DNA of 64,000 bases from Amycolatopsis arida. GTDB taxonomy: Bacteria; Actinomycetota; Actinomycetes; Mycobacteriales; Pseudonocardiaceae. The translations under genes and the position numbers were made by a program. Below, in pieces: positions 20,439-29,706 of the stretch. The notes under the pieces were generated by a model. That model searched no databases. It saw nothing but the letters and a program-made list of their open reading frames with translations, and was not told the DNA's origin. The stretch's first letter is position 1, and each line of letters begins with the position of its first letter. The DNA lies in the NCBI RefSeq assembly GCF_900115565.1, contig NZ_FOWW01000002.1:731160-795159 (forward strand), given 5' to 3'.

Positions 20439-21464
20439 TTGCTTCGACACGGCACCAAGAGCATGTGGCGCCGGCGCACCAGGCTCGGCATGCTCGCGAC
20501 CTCGCTGGCCCTGCTGGCCTCGGTCAGCGGGTGTGGCCTGCTGGGCGGCTCCGACGGTTCCGACGACGCCGCGGCGAACGGCGGGCCGCTCGAGAAGTCC
20601 AAGATCAAGCTCTCGATCATGCCCACGATCGACCTCGCACCGTTCCACCTGGCGACGAAGAAGAACTACTTCGCCGAGGAGGGCCTCGAGGTCGAGACGG
20701 TCACCGCGCCCAGCGGGCAGGCCTCGCTCACGAAGCTGATCAGCGGCGAGGTGGACATCGCCTACGGCAGCTACGCGCCCTTCTTCGTGGCGCAGGCGCA
20801 GGGCGCGGCCGACATCAAGTTCGTCGCCGATGCCTCCTCCGCCGCGCCCAACAGCACGGTGATCGTGGCGCTGCCCGACTCGTCGGTGAAGACGGTGGAC
20901 CACCTCGCCGGAAAGAAGATCGGCATCACCGCGCGCAACACCATCATCGAGGTCCTGGTCAAGTCGACCATGCGTACCCACGGGGTGAGCTACGACGACG
21001 TCCAGTGGGTCGAGATCCCGTTCCCGGACACCGCGGCGGCACTGCAGCGCGGTGACGTCGACGCCGCGTTCCTCACCGAGCCGTTCATCACCCAGGCGGC
21101 GAAGAGCATCGGCGCCGTCACCGTGGTGGACACGGCGACCGGCCCCACCAAGGACCTCCCGACCGCGGGCTTCGGATCGACGGCCGAGTTCACCAACGAG
21201 AACCCCAAGACCGTGGCCGCCTTCCAGCGGGTGATGCAGCGGGCCACCAACGAGGCGCTCGCGGACCGCAGCAAGATCGAGCCGTTGCTGGTCGAGTTCG
21301 CCAAGGTGGACGCCGACACCGCGGCACTGACCACGCTGCTGAAGTTCGAGTCCAAGTTGGACCCCACCCGGTTGCAGCGGGTTCCCGACCTGATGCACGA
21401 GTTCAACCTGATCCCGAACAAGATCGACGCCTCGACGATGATTGCCCAGCCTTCGTCGTCCTGA
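20439..21464 (+). CDS. NitT/TauT-type ABC substrate-binding lipoprotein 1
   Basis: A 341-aa binding protein of the nitrate/sulfonate/taurine/thiamine-precursor superfamily. I chose the TTG at 20439 because CGAGGAG sits 5 nt upstream. The lipoprotein signal ends at SVSGC (Cys32). The mature protein begins KIKLSIMPTIDLAPFHLA and has the NMT1-like features FAEEGLEV, GEVDIAYGSYA and LQRGDVDAAFLTEPFITQ. It opens a five-gene operon. The ligand is not predictable: nitrate, a sulfonate, or an HMP-like pyrimidine are all possible. It is a paralogue of the protein at 29707-30678. Confidence 0.88.
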   Translation: MLRHGTKSMWRRRTRLGMLATSLALLASVSGCGLLGGSDGSDDAAANGGPLEKSKIKLSIMPTIDLAPFHLATKKNYFAEEGLEVETVTAPSGQASLTKLISGEVDIAYGSYAPFFVAQAQGAADIKFVADASSAAPNSTVIVALPDSSVKTVDHLAGKKIGITARNTIIEVLVKSTMRTHGVSYDDVQWVEIPFPDTAAALQRGDVDAAFLTEPFITQAAKSIGAVTVVDTATGPTKDLPTAGFGSTAEFTNENPKTVAAFQRVMQRATNEALADRSKIEPLLVEFAKVDADTAALTTLLKFESKLDPTRLQRVPDLMHEFNLIPNKIDASTMIAQPSSS

Positions 21465-21476
21465 TCACGTTCCGAC

Positions 21477-22256
21477 GTGCGACAGCTGACGCGAAACCTG
21501 GCCGGCCTGCTCGGCTTCCTCCTGCTCTGGGAGGCAGCCGTCCGGGCCGGTCTGGTCCCGCAGAAGTTCCTGCCCCCGCCGAGCGTCGTGCTCACCAGGA
21601 TGGTCGAGCTGCTCGGTCAGGAGGCGTTCCTGCGTGACGTGATCGCCAGCGCGCTGGCGTGGGCGATCGCGCTGGGCATCGCGACCGCCATCGCGGTGCC
21701 GGCCGGGCTGCTGCTCGGCAGCATCCCCGGCCTGCGACTGGCCACGAGGTCCATTGTGGAGTTCCTCAGGCCGATCCCGTCGGTGGCGCTGATCCCGCTG
21801 GTGATCCTGCTCGTCGGCGGCGGCCCGGAAGCCAAGATCACCCTGGCGGTCTACGCCGCGACCTGGCCGATCCTCTACAACACCATCTATGCCTTCGACG
21901 AGATCGACCCACTGGTCATCGACACCGCGCGGACCTGCGGCACCCGCAAGGCCCGGATCCTCACCTCGGTGGCGCTGCCGCACACGGCGCCGTTCATCTT
22001 CACCGGGATCCGGATGTCCGGGGCCATCGCGCTCATCGTCGTGGTGAGCACCGAGTTCGTCGCCGGCGCGGACCGCGGGCTCGGCAACTTCATCCTGGAG
22101 GCCAGCAGCGGTGCCGGCCGGATGGACCTGGTGCTGGCCGGCACGATGGTGGCCGGCGTGCTCGGCTACCTGATCAACGAAGGGCTCGAACGGCTGGGCC
22201 GGCGGCTGTTCCGCTGGCACGCGGCCACGGTGGCCACCACGGAGGCGGTGTCGTGA
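21477..22256 (+). CDS. NitT/TauT-type ABC permease 1
   Basis: Inner-membrane permease of 259 aa with about six hydrophobic spans (first near residues 8-24). The EAA-like loop is TCGTRKARILTSVALPHTAPFIFTG, preceded by IDPLVIDTARTCG. GTG start 12 nt after the binding-protein stop. Two different permeases in one operon suggest a heterodimeric channel. Confidence 0.88.
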   Translation: MRQLTRNLAGLLGFLLLWEAAVRAGLVPQKFLPPPSVVLTRMVELLGQEAFLRDVIASALAWAIALGIATAIAVPAGLLLGSIPGLRLATRSIVEFLRPIPSVALIPLVILLVGGGPEAKITLAVYAATWPILYNTIYAFDEIDPLVIDTARTCGTRKARILTSVALPHTAPFIFTGIRMSGAIALIVVVSTEFVAGADRGLGNFILEASSGAGRMDLVLAGTMVAGVLGYLINEGLERLGRRLFRWHAATVATTEAVS

Positions 22257-23062
22257 ACGTACTGTCCGCCTTCGCCCGCCGGTGGTCGTTGTTCCTCGGT
22301 GCCGTGTTGCTGTGGGAGATCGCCACCCGCGTCGCCGGCGACGTCTACTTCCCGCCACCGACCGGGATCCTCGGCGCCGCCGCGGAGATGTGGTTCACCG
22401 GTCCGGCGGCCCAACTGTTCCTCACCGACGTGGTGTACGAGCACATCGTGCCGAGCGTCGGCAGGGCGCTCGGCGGCTGGACGATCGCCGTCCTGCTCGG
22501 GGTCGGGCTCGGCACCGTGCTCGGCCGGTCGCGGACCGGGATGGACTACGTGGGGCCGCTCTTCGCCTTCAGCAGGGCCATCCCGCCGCCCACGCTGGTC
22601 CCGGTGTTCCTGGTGCTGTTCGGCATCGGCACCGGCATGCAGCTCACCACGATCGTCTTCGGGGCGCTGTGGCCGATCCTGCTCAACACCGTCGACGGGG
22701 TCCGCTCGGTGGATCGGGTCAAGCAGGACACCGCGCGGTCGTTCGGCACCCCACGGCACTACTGGGTACTCGGCGTGGTGCTGCCCGCCGCGTCCCCGAA
22801 GATCTTCGCCGGACTCCGGCTGAGCCTGTCGATCGCGTTGATCCTGATGGTGGTGTCGGAGATGGTCGGTGCGGAGAACGGCATCGGCAAGGAGCTCATC
22901 TTCGCCCAGCAGCGGTTCGACTTCCCGGCCATGTGGGCCTGGATCGTGCTGCTCGGCGTGCTGGGCTACGGACTCAACGCGCTGCTGCTGACCGTCGAGC
23001 GCCGGGTGCTCGGCTGGCAGCAGAGCCGCGACCAGCCAACCGCCAAGACCACGGGAGCCTGA
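22253..23062 (+). CDS. NitT/TauT-type ABC permease 2
   Basis: Second permease, 269 aa, GTG start overlapping the first permease by 4 nt. It has the family features FSRAIPPPTLVPVFLVLFG, VDRVKQDTARSFGTPRHYWVLGVVLPAASPKIFAGLRL (cytoplasmic loop) and a final span near LLGVLGYGLNALLL. It is distinct enough from permease 1 to point to an old duplication. It probably pairs with permease 1 and the ATPase at 23064-23930. Confidence 0.88.
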   Translation: MNVLSAFARRWSLFLGAVLLWEIATRVAGDVYFPPPTGILGAAAEMWFTGPAAQLFLTDVVYEHIVPSVGRALGGWTIAVLLGVGLGTVLGRSRTGMDYVGPLFAFSRAIPPPTLVPVFLVLFGIGTGMQLTTIVFGALWPILLNTVDGVRSVDRVKQDTARSFGTPRHYWVLGVVLPAASPKIFAGLRLSLSIALILMVVSEMVGAENGIGKELIFAQQRFDFPAMWAWIVLLGVLGYGLNALLLTVERRVLGWQQSRDQPTAKTTGA

Positions 23063-23063
23063 C

Positions 23064-23930
23064 ATGTCAACCATGCTGGAGGTCAGCGGCCTCGAGCACC
23101 GCTACGGCAACGGCCCGACGGCGCACCACGCCGTGCGCGACCTGTCGTTCACCGTCGCGACCGGGCAGCTCGCGTGCATCGTCGGCCCTTCCGGCTGCGG
23201 GAAGTCGACCCTGCTGCGCTGCGTCGCCGGGCTGATCGAGCCGACCGGTGGGGAGGTCCGGCTGCACGGCGACCTCGTCCGCGGGGTGCCCGACGACCTC
23301 GCCGTGGTGTTCCAGGACTACAGCCGCTCCCTGTTCCCCTGGTTGACCGTACGGCAGAACGTGGAGTTCCCGCTGCGGTGGACCAGGCTGAGCCGGGCGC
23401 AGCGCCGGGAGCGGGCCCACGAGGCGCTGGGGTGGGTGGGCCTCGCCGAGGCGGGCGACAAGCACCCGTGGCAGCTGTCCGGCGGCATGCAGCAGCGGGT
23501 GTCGATCGCGCGGGCGCTGGCCCGCCGCCCGGCGCTGCTGCTGATGGACGAGCCGTTCGCGTCGGTGGACGCGCAGACCCGGTTCGAGCTGGAGGACCTC
23601 CTGCGTCGGGTCCAGGCCGAGCACGGCAGCACCATCCTGCTGGTCACTCACGACATCGACGAGAGCGTCTACCTTGGCGACCGGGTGCTCGTGCTGTCCC
23701 GCTCGCCGACGTCGATCCTCGCCGACCTGCCGGTGGACCTGCCGGCCGAGCGCGACCAGATCGACACCCGCGAGTCGCCGAAGTTCGTCTCCCTGCGCGG
23801 CGAGGTCGCCCGGCTGCTGCACGGCGGCGAGCCAGCACACGGTGTGGTCGACAGTGCCGGATCCACCGACCTGGCCGCGGCGACCGCGAGCGAGACCGAC
23901 CGATCCGGAAGAGCGGAACAGAAAGGCTGA
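23064..23930 (+). CDS. NitT/TauT-type ABC ATP-binding protein
   Basis: ATPase subunit, 288 aa, starting 1 nt after permease 2. Walker A is GPSGCGKST, the Q-loop VVFQDYSRSLFPW, the signature LSGGMQQRVSIARAL, Walker B LLMDEPFASVD and the switch LVTHDIDE, all as in SsuB/TauB/NrtD. A C-terminal tail of about 30 residues rich in Ala/Ser/Thr is unconserved. The substrate is set by the binding protein. Confidence 0.92.
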   Translation: MSTMLEVSGLEHRYGNGPTAHHAVRDLSFTVATGQLACIVGPSGCGKSTLLRCVAGLIEPTGGEVRLHGDLVRGVPDDLAVVFQDYSRSLFPWLTVRQNVEFPLRWTRLSRAQRRERAHEALGWVGLAEAGDKHPWQLSGGMQQRVSIARALARRPALLLMDEPFASVDAQTRFELEDLLRRVQAEHGSTILLVTHDIDESVYLGDRVLVLSRSPTSILADLPVDLPAERDQIDTRESPKFVSLRGEVARLLHGGEPAHGVVDSAGSTDLAAATASETDRSGRAEQKG

Positions 23931-23935
23931 CACCC

Positions 23936-25153
23936 GTGCGGAGCCTGCCCACCCCCGAGCAACGGGAACTGCTGGACATCGCCGGCAAGCTCGCCGACAC
24001 CTTCGCCGAACGGGCCGCCGAGCACGACCGGAACAACACCTTCCCGTTCGACAACTACGAGGACCTGCGGGCCGCCGGGCTGCTGCGGCTGTCCGTCCCG
24101 ACCGAGCTCGGCGGGCTGGGCGCCGGCCTTCCGGACATCCTTCCGGTGCTGGAGCGGCTCGCGATGGGCGACGGCGCCACCGCGCTCGCGGTGACCATGC
24201 ACATCTCGCCGCTGGGCCAGTGGGCCAGCGTGTGGCGGCGGACCGGCAACCCGCGGCTGGAGCAGCTGCTGCGGATGGCGGCGGAGGGCTCGCTCATCTG
24301 GGCTTCGGTGACCAGCGAGCTGGGCCTGACCAACGACATGACCGACGCGCGGACCAGGGCGACCCGGGTCGACGGCGGGTTCCGGCTGTCCGGGCGGAAG
24401 AGCTTCGCCACCAACACCGCGGTGGCCACGCACTGCTCGACCACGGCACGGTACGAGGAGGCCGAGGGCGGGCCGCGGCTGCTGCTCTGCCAGATCGCGC
24501 TGGACCAGCCGGGCGTGCGGGTGCACCAGACGTGGGACACGATGGGCATGCGCGCCACCCAGAGCAACGACCTCGAGCTCGACGACGTGTTCGTGCCCGA
24601 CGAGCAGGTGGTGCACTCGCTGCCGGTGAAGCACCTCGACGCCAGGGTGTTCGAGACGGTGTGGGCGTGGGCGATGCCGGCGTTCGCGGCCGTGTACACC
24701 GGCATCGCGGCCGGGGCGGTGGCCTGGGCGGCGCGGCAGGTGGTGCGGCGCGGCCGCCAGGGCGACCCGCTGGTCCAGGACGCCGTCGGCGAGTGCCAGA
24801 TCCTGGTCGAGAGCTCGCGCGCGCTGGTCCACCGGCACGCCGACGAGGTGACCACCCGGCGACTGTTCGAGTTGGACGTGCAGGAGGGCATCGCGCGCTG
24901 CGCGCTGGTGAAGTACGTGGCCAGCAACAACGCCGTGCGCGTGCTGCAACGACTGGTCGACGTGCTCGGCGGGGCGTCCTACACCCGTGCGCTGCCCTTC
25001 GAGCGGATGTGGCGGGACGCCCAGGCCGGCACGTTCATGCCGATGGGCAACGTCGCCGCGCGCAAGCTGATCGGGGCGAGCGTGCTCGGCCACCGCAGCG
25101 CCCCGGTGATCGACTTCGCCGAGACCGGCCCCGACAGCAAACCCAAACCCTGA
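23936..25153 (+). CDS. Acyl-CoA dehydrogenase-like flavoprotein
   Basis: A 405-aa ACAD-superfamily protein, last gene of the transporter operon (5-nt gap, GTG start). The fold is clear: N-terminal helices, the GLGAGLPDILPVLERLA region, a flavin segment with ASVTSELGLTND and the LSGRKSFATNTAVATH strand, and a C-terminal GGASYTRALPFERMWRDAQAG. The usual catalytic YEGT-type loop after WRDAQ is replaced by AGTFMPMGN. It may therefore be a different oxidoreductase, perhaps a flavin monooxygenase of the DszC/SfnB kind found with sulfonate transporters. True acyl-CoA dehydrogenation remains possible. Confidence 0.75.
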   Translation: MRSLPTPEQRELLDIAGKLADTFAERAAEHDRNNTFPFDNYEDLRAAGLLRLSVPTELGGLGAGLPDILPVLERLAMGDGATALAVTMHISPLGQWASVWRRTGNPRLEQLLRMAAEGSLIWASVTSELGLTNDMTDARTRATRVDGGFRLSGRKSFATNTAVATHCSTTARYEEAEGGPRLLLCQIALDQPGVRVHQTWDTMGMRATQSNDLELDDVFVPDEQVVHSLPVKHLDARVFETVWAWAMPAFAAVYTGIAAGAVAWAARQVVRRGRQGDPLVQDAVGECQILVESSRALVHRHADEVTTRRLFELDVQEGIARCALVKYVASNNAVRVLQRLVDVLGGASYTRALPFERMWRDAQAGTFMPMGNVAARKLIGASVLGHRSAPVIDFAETGPDSKPKP

Positions 25154-25154
25154 C

Positions 25155-25258
25155 CCAAGACGTGTGTCAGCGCTCCGTGTACGCGTGACCGCGTCGCACG
25201 GCGCGGACACGCGTACCCAGCACGCGGACACGTGATCGCGCCGCGCGGACACGAGAGT
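25155..25258. repeat. Intergenic degenerate repeat (family C)
   Basis: The gap between two convergent genes holds about three units around the core GCGGACACG: GCGCGGACACGCGTACC, GCACGCGGACACGTGATC and GCCGCGCGGACACGAGAG. A more decayed copy lies upstream. No hairpin with long arms is evident, although the GC-rich palindromic segments may stop convergent transcripts. Origin unknown. Confidence 0.45.
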
Positions 25259-25277
25259 CACTGTTGGCCGGCCGCGG

Positions 25278-26870
25278 TCAGTAGGGGGTGCGGGCTCCCG
25301 GGTCCACCTCGACGTGCAGCACGTTCGGCGCGGGGTCGGCGAGCGCGGCGGTGAGCGCGGGCGCCAGCTCCTCCGGTCGGCTGACCCTGCGGGCGGCGCA
25401 GCCCATGCCGCGGGCCAGCGCACCGAAGTCGATGCCACCGAGGTCCACACCGGGCACCTTCGGGCTGCCCGCCGCCTCGCCGAGGATGCGCACCGCGGCG
25501 TACTGCGCGTTGTCCAGGATCACGCAGGTCAACGGCACGTGCTCGGTCGCGGCCGTCCACAGTGCCTGGATGCCGTACATGCTCGAGCCGTCGCCGAGCA
25601 CGGCCACCACCTTGCGCTCCGGCCGGGCCAGCGCGGCGCCGACGGCCGCCGGCAGCCCGTAGCCGAGGGTGCCGCTGGCCACCGTGAGGAAACCGGTGTC
25701 GCGCGCGGTGATCGGCAGGTGGTCGTGCAGCTCCGGCCGGTGGCTGGGGGTCTCCTCGACCAGGATCGCGCCGGGGGGCAGCAGGTCGGCCAGGGTGGCG
25801 TAGACGTGGGCCGCCGTCAGCGGCGACTCCGCCGCGGGTCGCGGGGCGCGCTCGCGCGGTGCGGGGGCCGGCCGGTCCGCCGGCTCACCGTCGCCCACCG
25901 CGGCGGCGAGCCAGCGGACGGTCGGGGCGACGGTGGCCCGGATCCCGCGCCCCTCCGGCGCCCGCGCCAGAACCTGCTCGTCGTCGCTGACCAGGAACAA
26001 CGGTGGCAACGAACGGTCCGGCTCGCCGCGGTACACGTGGTAGGTGAACGCCGGCGCGCCGAGCACCACGACCAGGTCGTGCGCGGCCAGCGCCTCGGTG
26101 GCCGCGACCCGCTCCGGCGCGAGCCAACCAAGGAACAGCGGGTGGTCCTCGGGGAACGAGCAGCGCGGCGACATCGGCGCCGCCCACACCCCGGCGCGGG
26201 TTCGCTCGGCGAGCGCGACCATGTCGTCCACCGCGCCCTCCGCGTCGACGGCCGGCCCCACCACGTAGGCGGGCCGCCGGCTGGCGTCCACCGCGGCGGC
26301 CAGCTCGCCCAGCGCGTCCGGGTCGGGCGCGAACCCGGCGATCGGCGGCCGCGCGACGAGCGGCTCGGTCTCGGCGTCCCAGTCGTCGGCGGGGACGGAC
26401 ACGAACGTCGGTCCCCGCGGTGGCTGCACGGCCACGCGGTAGGCGCGGGCCAGCGCGGCCGGCACGTCCCACGCGCGGGCCGGCTCGCAGCTCCACTTCA
26501 CGTACGGGCGGGGGAAGAGCGTGGCGTCGGTCGCGCCGAGGAAGGGCTCGTCCGGGAGCAGCGCGCGGACCTGCTGGCCGGCCAGCACCACCATCGGGGT
26601 GCGGTTGCGGTAGGCGGTGAACACCTGGCCCAGCGCGTGCCCCACCCCGCCGGCCGAGTGCAGGTTCACCAGCACCGGTCGCCGGGCGGCCTGCGCGTAG
26701 CCGTCGGCCATCGCCACCACGACCGACTCCTGCAGCCCGAGCACGTACCGGAAGTCGGCGGGCCACTCGGTGAGGAACGGGATCTCCGTCGTGCCGGGGT
26801 TGCCGAACACGGTGGTCAGGCCGAGCTCCCGGAGCAGCCGGCGGGTGGCGTCACGGACGGTGGTACCCAT
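25278..26870 (-). CDS. mdlC: Benzoylformate decarboxylase-like ThDP enzyme
   Basis: A 530-aa thiamine-diphosphate decarboxylase that would split benzoylformate or a related 2-oxo acid into aldehyde and CO2. The ThDP catalytic Glu is in VLGLQESVVVAMADGYAQ. The Mg-ThDP motif is GDGSSMYGIQALWTAATEHVPLTCVILDN. The LHSAGGVGHALG and VKWSCEPAR segments match benzoylformate decarboxylase rather than acetolactate synthase. The ATG at 26870 has AGGGGGG upstream, and its first 20 nt overlap the 3' end of the kinase 2 gene, so the two are coupled. The specific substrate is not certain. Confidence 0.85.
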   Translation of the reverse strand: MGTTVRDATRRLLRELGLTTVFGNPGTTEIPFLTEWPADFRYVLGLQESVVVAMADGYAQAARRPVLVNLHSAGGVGHALGQVFTAYRNRTPMVVLAGQQVRALLPDEPFLGATDATLFPRPYVKWSCEPARAWDVPAALARAYRVAVQPPRGPTFVSVPADDWDAETEPLVARPPIAGFAPDPDALGELAAAVDASRRPAYVVGPAVDAEGAVDDMVALAERTRAGVWAAPMSPRCSFPEDHPLFLGWLAPERVAATEALAAHDLVVVLGAPAFTYHVYRGEPDRSLPPLFLVSDDEQVLARAPEGRGIRATVAPTVRWLAAAVGDGEPADRPAPAPRERAPRPAAESPLTAAHVYATLADLLPPGAILVEETPSHRPELHDHLPITARDTGFLTVASGTLGYGLPAAVGAALARPERKVVAVLGDGSSMYGIQALWTAATEHVPLTCVILDNAQYAAVRILGEAAGSPKVPGVDLGGIDFGALARGMGCAARRVSRPEELAPALTAALADPAPNVLHVEVDPGARTPY

Positions 26871-29502
26871 CGAACCCCCCTGTCGTGGATTCCTGCGGGC
26901 TGGACTCCCACGGATCGGAGTCCTCCAGCTCACCCACGGTAGCCGGGTCCTGGTCCGGCTCGGTCTCCGGCCACCGGAGGACGGCCGACCGGCGGACCCG
27001 CTCCCTGCCCTGCCGCACCCCGTTCTGCAGGCTGCTCATCCGCAGCCGCACCACCTCCGGGGCCCGTGACACCATCCACTCCTCGTCCATCGCCGGGGTG
27101 TCCTCGGGTGCGGGGATCCGGTCCGGCCGGGGGATCCGCTTGGGCAGTCCGGCTTCGGTGAACCCGGCGACGTCGGTGTCGGTGGCCGGAGTGGGCGGCG
27201 GGTCCGGGGGCCGCTCGCCGGCCGCCACGGCGTCGAACCACTGGGACAGCACGGCCTGGTAGGCGGGCATTCGCTCGGTGGGGCCGTCGAAGTCGAACAC
27301 CGCCTCGTCGTCGTCCTCGGTCGGCCACTCCGGTGGGGACTCCCACTCGACCACCGGTGCCCGCTTGGGCGGCTCGGCCAGGCGGGGCAGCGGCGGTAGC
27401 GGCGGTTGCGGCGGTTGCGGCGGTGGGTCGGGCTCGACGCTCGGCCATTCAGCCGGTGCCGGCTCCGCGAACCCGGTGGCCTCCGGCGCGCGCGGCTCGG
27501 GCTCGGGCGGCGGTGGCACCGGTGGAGGGTCGGTGACCAGCGCGGCCGGGACGACGACGGTCGCGGTGAGGCCCCCCTCCGGTGCGGGGCTCAGCCGGAC
27601 GGAGATGTCGTGCCGTCGGGCCAGCCGGGCCACCACGTACAGGCCCATCCGCCGGGACACCTCGACGTCCACCTGCGGCGGCTCGGTCAGCCGCTCGTTG
27701 GCCCTGTCGATCTCGGCCAGCGGCATCCCCGCGCCCCGGTCGGTGATCTCGATCCGCCACTCGTCGGCCACCGTCGCCGAGCTGGTCAGGAACACCGGCT
27801 CCGCCTCCGGCGAGTACTGGGTGGCGTTCTCCAGCAGCTCGGAGACGACGTGCACGAGGTCGCTGACCGCCTCGCCGCGCACCGCGAGCTCCGGCGTCCC
27901 GGACACCTCGACCCGCTGGTAGTGCTCGACCTCGGACAGCGCGGCGCCGATGATCTCCTCGGCGGCGATCGCGCCGGGCAGCGGGTCGCCGACGTCCTGC
28001 CCGGACAGCACCAGCAGGTTCTCGCTGTTGCGGCGCATCCGGGTGGCCAGGTGGTCGAGCTCGAACAGCCCGCCGAGCGTCTCGGGGTCCTGTTCGTCGG
28101 CCTCCATCCGGTCCAGCACGGACAGCTGCCGCTCCACCAGCTCCTGGCTGCGCCGGGAGAGGTTGACGAACATCGAGTTGACGTTCTCCCGCAGCATCGC
28201 CTGCTCGCCGGCCAGCCGCACCGCCTCGCCGTACACCGCGTCGAAGGCGCGGGCGACCTGGCCCAACTCCTCGCGGGTGAACACCGGCACCGGCGAGACA
28301 CCGCGGCGCTGGGTGGTGCCCTCGGGCCGGGGATCCGGATCGGCGAGGATCTCCTCGACGGCCGCCGGCAGCCGGTGCTCGGCCACGTCGAGCGCGGTGC
28401 GCCGCAGCATCCGCAGCGGGCGCAGCAACGAGCGGGCGACGATCGCGGCCAGCACGCCGCCGACGAGCAGCACGCCGAACACCACCGCCGCGTTGCGGAT
28501 CGCCGCCTCGCGGGCCTGGCCGGCCAGCTCGTCGGTCCGCCGCTGCAGCTGCACCAGCAACCCGTCCTGGACCTGCTCGACGAGGTTGATCGTGTAGGTC
28601 GACGAGGTGTCCCACTGCACCGGGTCGAGCCCGGTCAGCGGCTGGTCGTCCTGCGCGAGCCCGAGCACCGACTCGACCATCGCGTTGCCGATGTCGACGA
28701 CGAGCCCGATCACCGTGTCGTCGTACATCCGCTGCTGGTCCGGGGTGGCCAACTGGGCGAAGTCGTTGCGCGCCGCGGCCATCGCCGCCCGCGTGCCGAG
28801 CAGCGCGCGCTCGCCGTCGTCGGACAGCCGCCCCTGGGTCAGCGCCTCGGCCACGACGGCCCGCTCGACCGACATCCCGTCCTTCAGCCGGGCCAGCGCG
28901 TTGACCGCGAGCCGGGTGCGGGTGAGGTCGCGGTCGGTGAACTCGGCGGCGGCCTCGTCGCCGACGTCGAGCAGCCCGGAGATCAGCCCGCTGTAGCCGC
29001 GCAGCACGGCGTCGGCGGGGGCCTGGGAGTGCTCTCCGGTGAACCGCAGCCCGGTGAGCAGGCCGAGCCGCTCCTCCGCGGCACGGAACGCGTCGACGGC
29101 CCCTTCGGACAGGTTCGGCTCCGCGGCGGCGAACTCGCGGTCGAACGCCCCGACCGCGGCGTCCACCCGCTCGCGCTGGGCGCGCAGCTCCGCGATGTCG
29201 CCGGCCCGGCCGGCGGCGACGTGGCGGACGGTCAGGTCGCGCTCCCGCTGCAGGTGGTGCACCACCTCGGCGATCCGGTCGTCCACCCGCACCCTGGTGG
29301 CGGCCTCGGCGAAGTCGGTGGCGCGGTCGAGGTCGCCGTGGACCCGTAGGCCGACCAGGATGACCAGCGCCAGCGTGGGGATGATCAGGACGGCCAGCAA
29401 CTTCGTGCGCAGCGGCCAGTTCCGCAGCCGCCACCGCCCGCCGGCGCCCTGCCCTGGTTCCGTCGCGTCCCCCGCGGGGGCACGGGTATTGCGACGGGTC
29501 AC
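26851..29502 (-). CDS. NIT-domain sensor histidine kinase, kinase 2
   Basis: An 883-aa paralogue of kinase 1. TM1 is at about 25-50 (RTKLLAVLIIPTLALVILVG). An extracellular NIT-like helical domain follows at about 50-330, TM2 at about 335-360, then HAMP. The H-box is FELDHLATRMRRNSENLLVL (His about 484). The HATPase has N-box LLENATQYSPE and G-box ITDRGAGMPL, then a Pro-rich tail with GLPKRIPRPDRIP. GTG at 29502 is supported by AAGGAAG. No roadblock, DUF742 or GTPase follows; instead it overlaps a decarboxylase gene. It is divergent from binding protein 2. Confidence 0.88.
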   Translation of the reverse strand: MTRRNTRAPAGDATEPGQGAGGRWRLRNWPLRTKLLAVLIIPTLALVILVGLRVHGDLDRATDFAEAATRVRVDDRIAEVVHHLQRERDLTVRHVAAGRAGDIAELRAQRERVDAAVGAFDREFAAAEPNLSEGAVDAFRAAEERLGLLTGLRFTGEHSQAPADAVLRGYSGLISGLLDVGDEAAAEFTDRDLTRTRLAVNALARLKDGMSVERAVVAEALTQGRLSDDGERALLGTRAAMAAARNDFAQLATPDQQRMYDDTVIGLVVDIGNAMVESVLGLAQDDQPLTGLDPVQWDTSSTYTINLVEQVQDGLLVQLQRRTDELAGQAREAAIRNAAVVFGVLLVGGVLAAIVARSLLRPLRMLRRTALDVAEHRLPAAVEEILADPDPRPEGTTQRRGVSPVPVFTREELGQVARAFDAVYGEAVRLAGEQAMLRENVNSMFVNLSRRSQELVERQLSVLDRMEADEQDPETLGGLFELDHLATRMRRNSENLLVLSGQDVGDPLPGAIAAEEIIGAALSEVEHYQRVEVSGTPELAVRGEAVSDLVHVVSELLENATQYSPEAEPVFLTSSATVADEWRIEITDRGAGMPLAEIDRANERLTEPPQVDVEVSRRMGLYVVARLARRHDISVRLSPAPEGGLTATVVVPAALVTDPPPVPPPPEPEPRAPEATGFAEPAPAEWPSVEPDPPPQPPQPPLPPLPRLAEPPKRAPVVEWESPPEWPTEDDDEAVFDFDGPTERMPAYQAVLSQWFDAVAAGERPPDPPPTPATDTDVAGFTEAGLPKRIPRPDRIPAPEDTPAMDEEWMVSRAPEVVRLRMSSLQNGVRQGRERVRRSAVLRWPETEPDQDPATVGELEDSDPWESSPQESTTGGFDGYHRP

Positions 29503-29706
29503 CTGGCTTCCTTCTCCAACCGCTGCGCCCTTGCGCGCCACACGACGCTCCGCCGGACACCGTGCCGAAACCTACTGAAGGGTAACGAGCCGGCGAATGA
29601 TCCGGAAGGCGGTCCGACCCCGATCGGCCCGCCGGCGATGGTAGAGCCTGCCACCGCCTAAGCTCCACCACGAAACCACATTCTCTCGGTACATGGGAGC
29701 CACCGA

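Noticed and set aside
20439..23930. Assigning the ABC transporter to thiamine precursors (ThiXYZ)
   Set aside because: The binding fold allows it, but there is no TPP riboswitch in its 590-nt control region, unlike both thi operons here.
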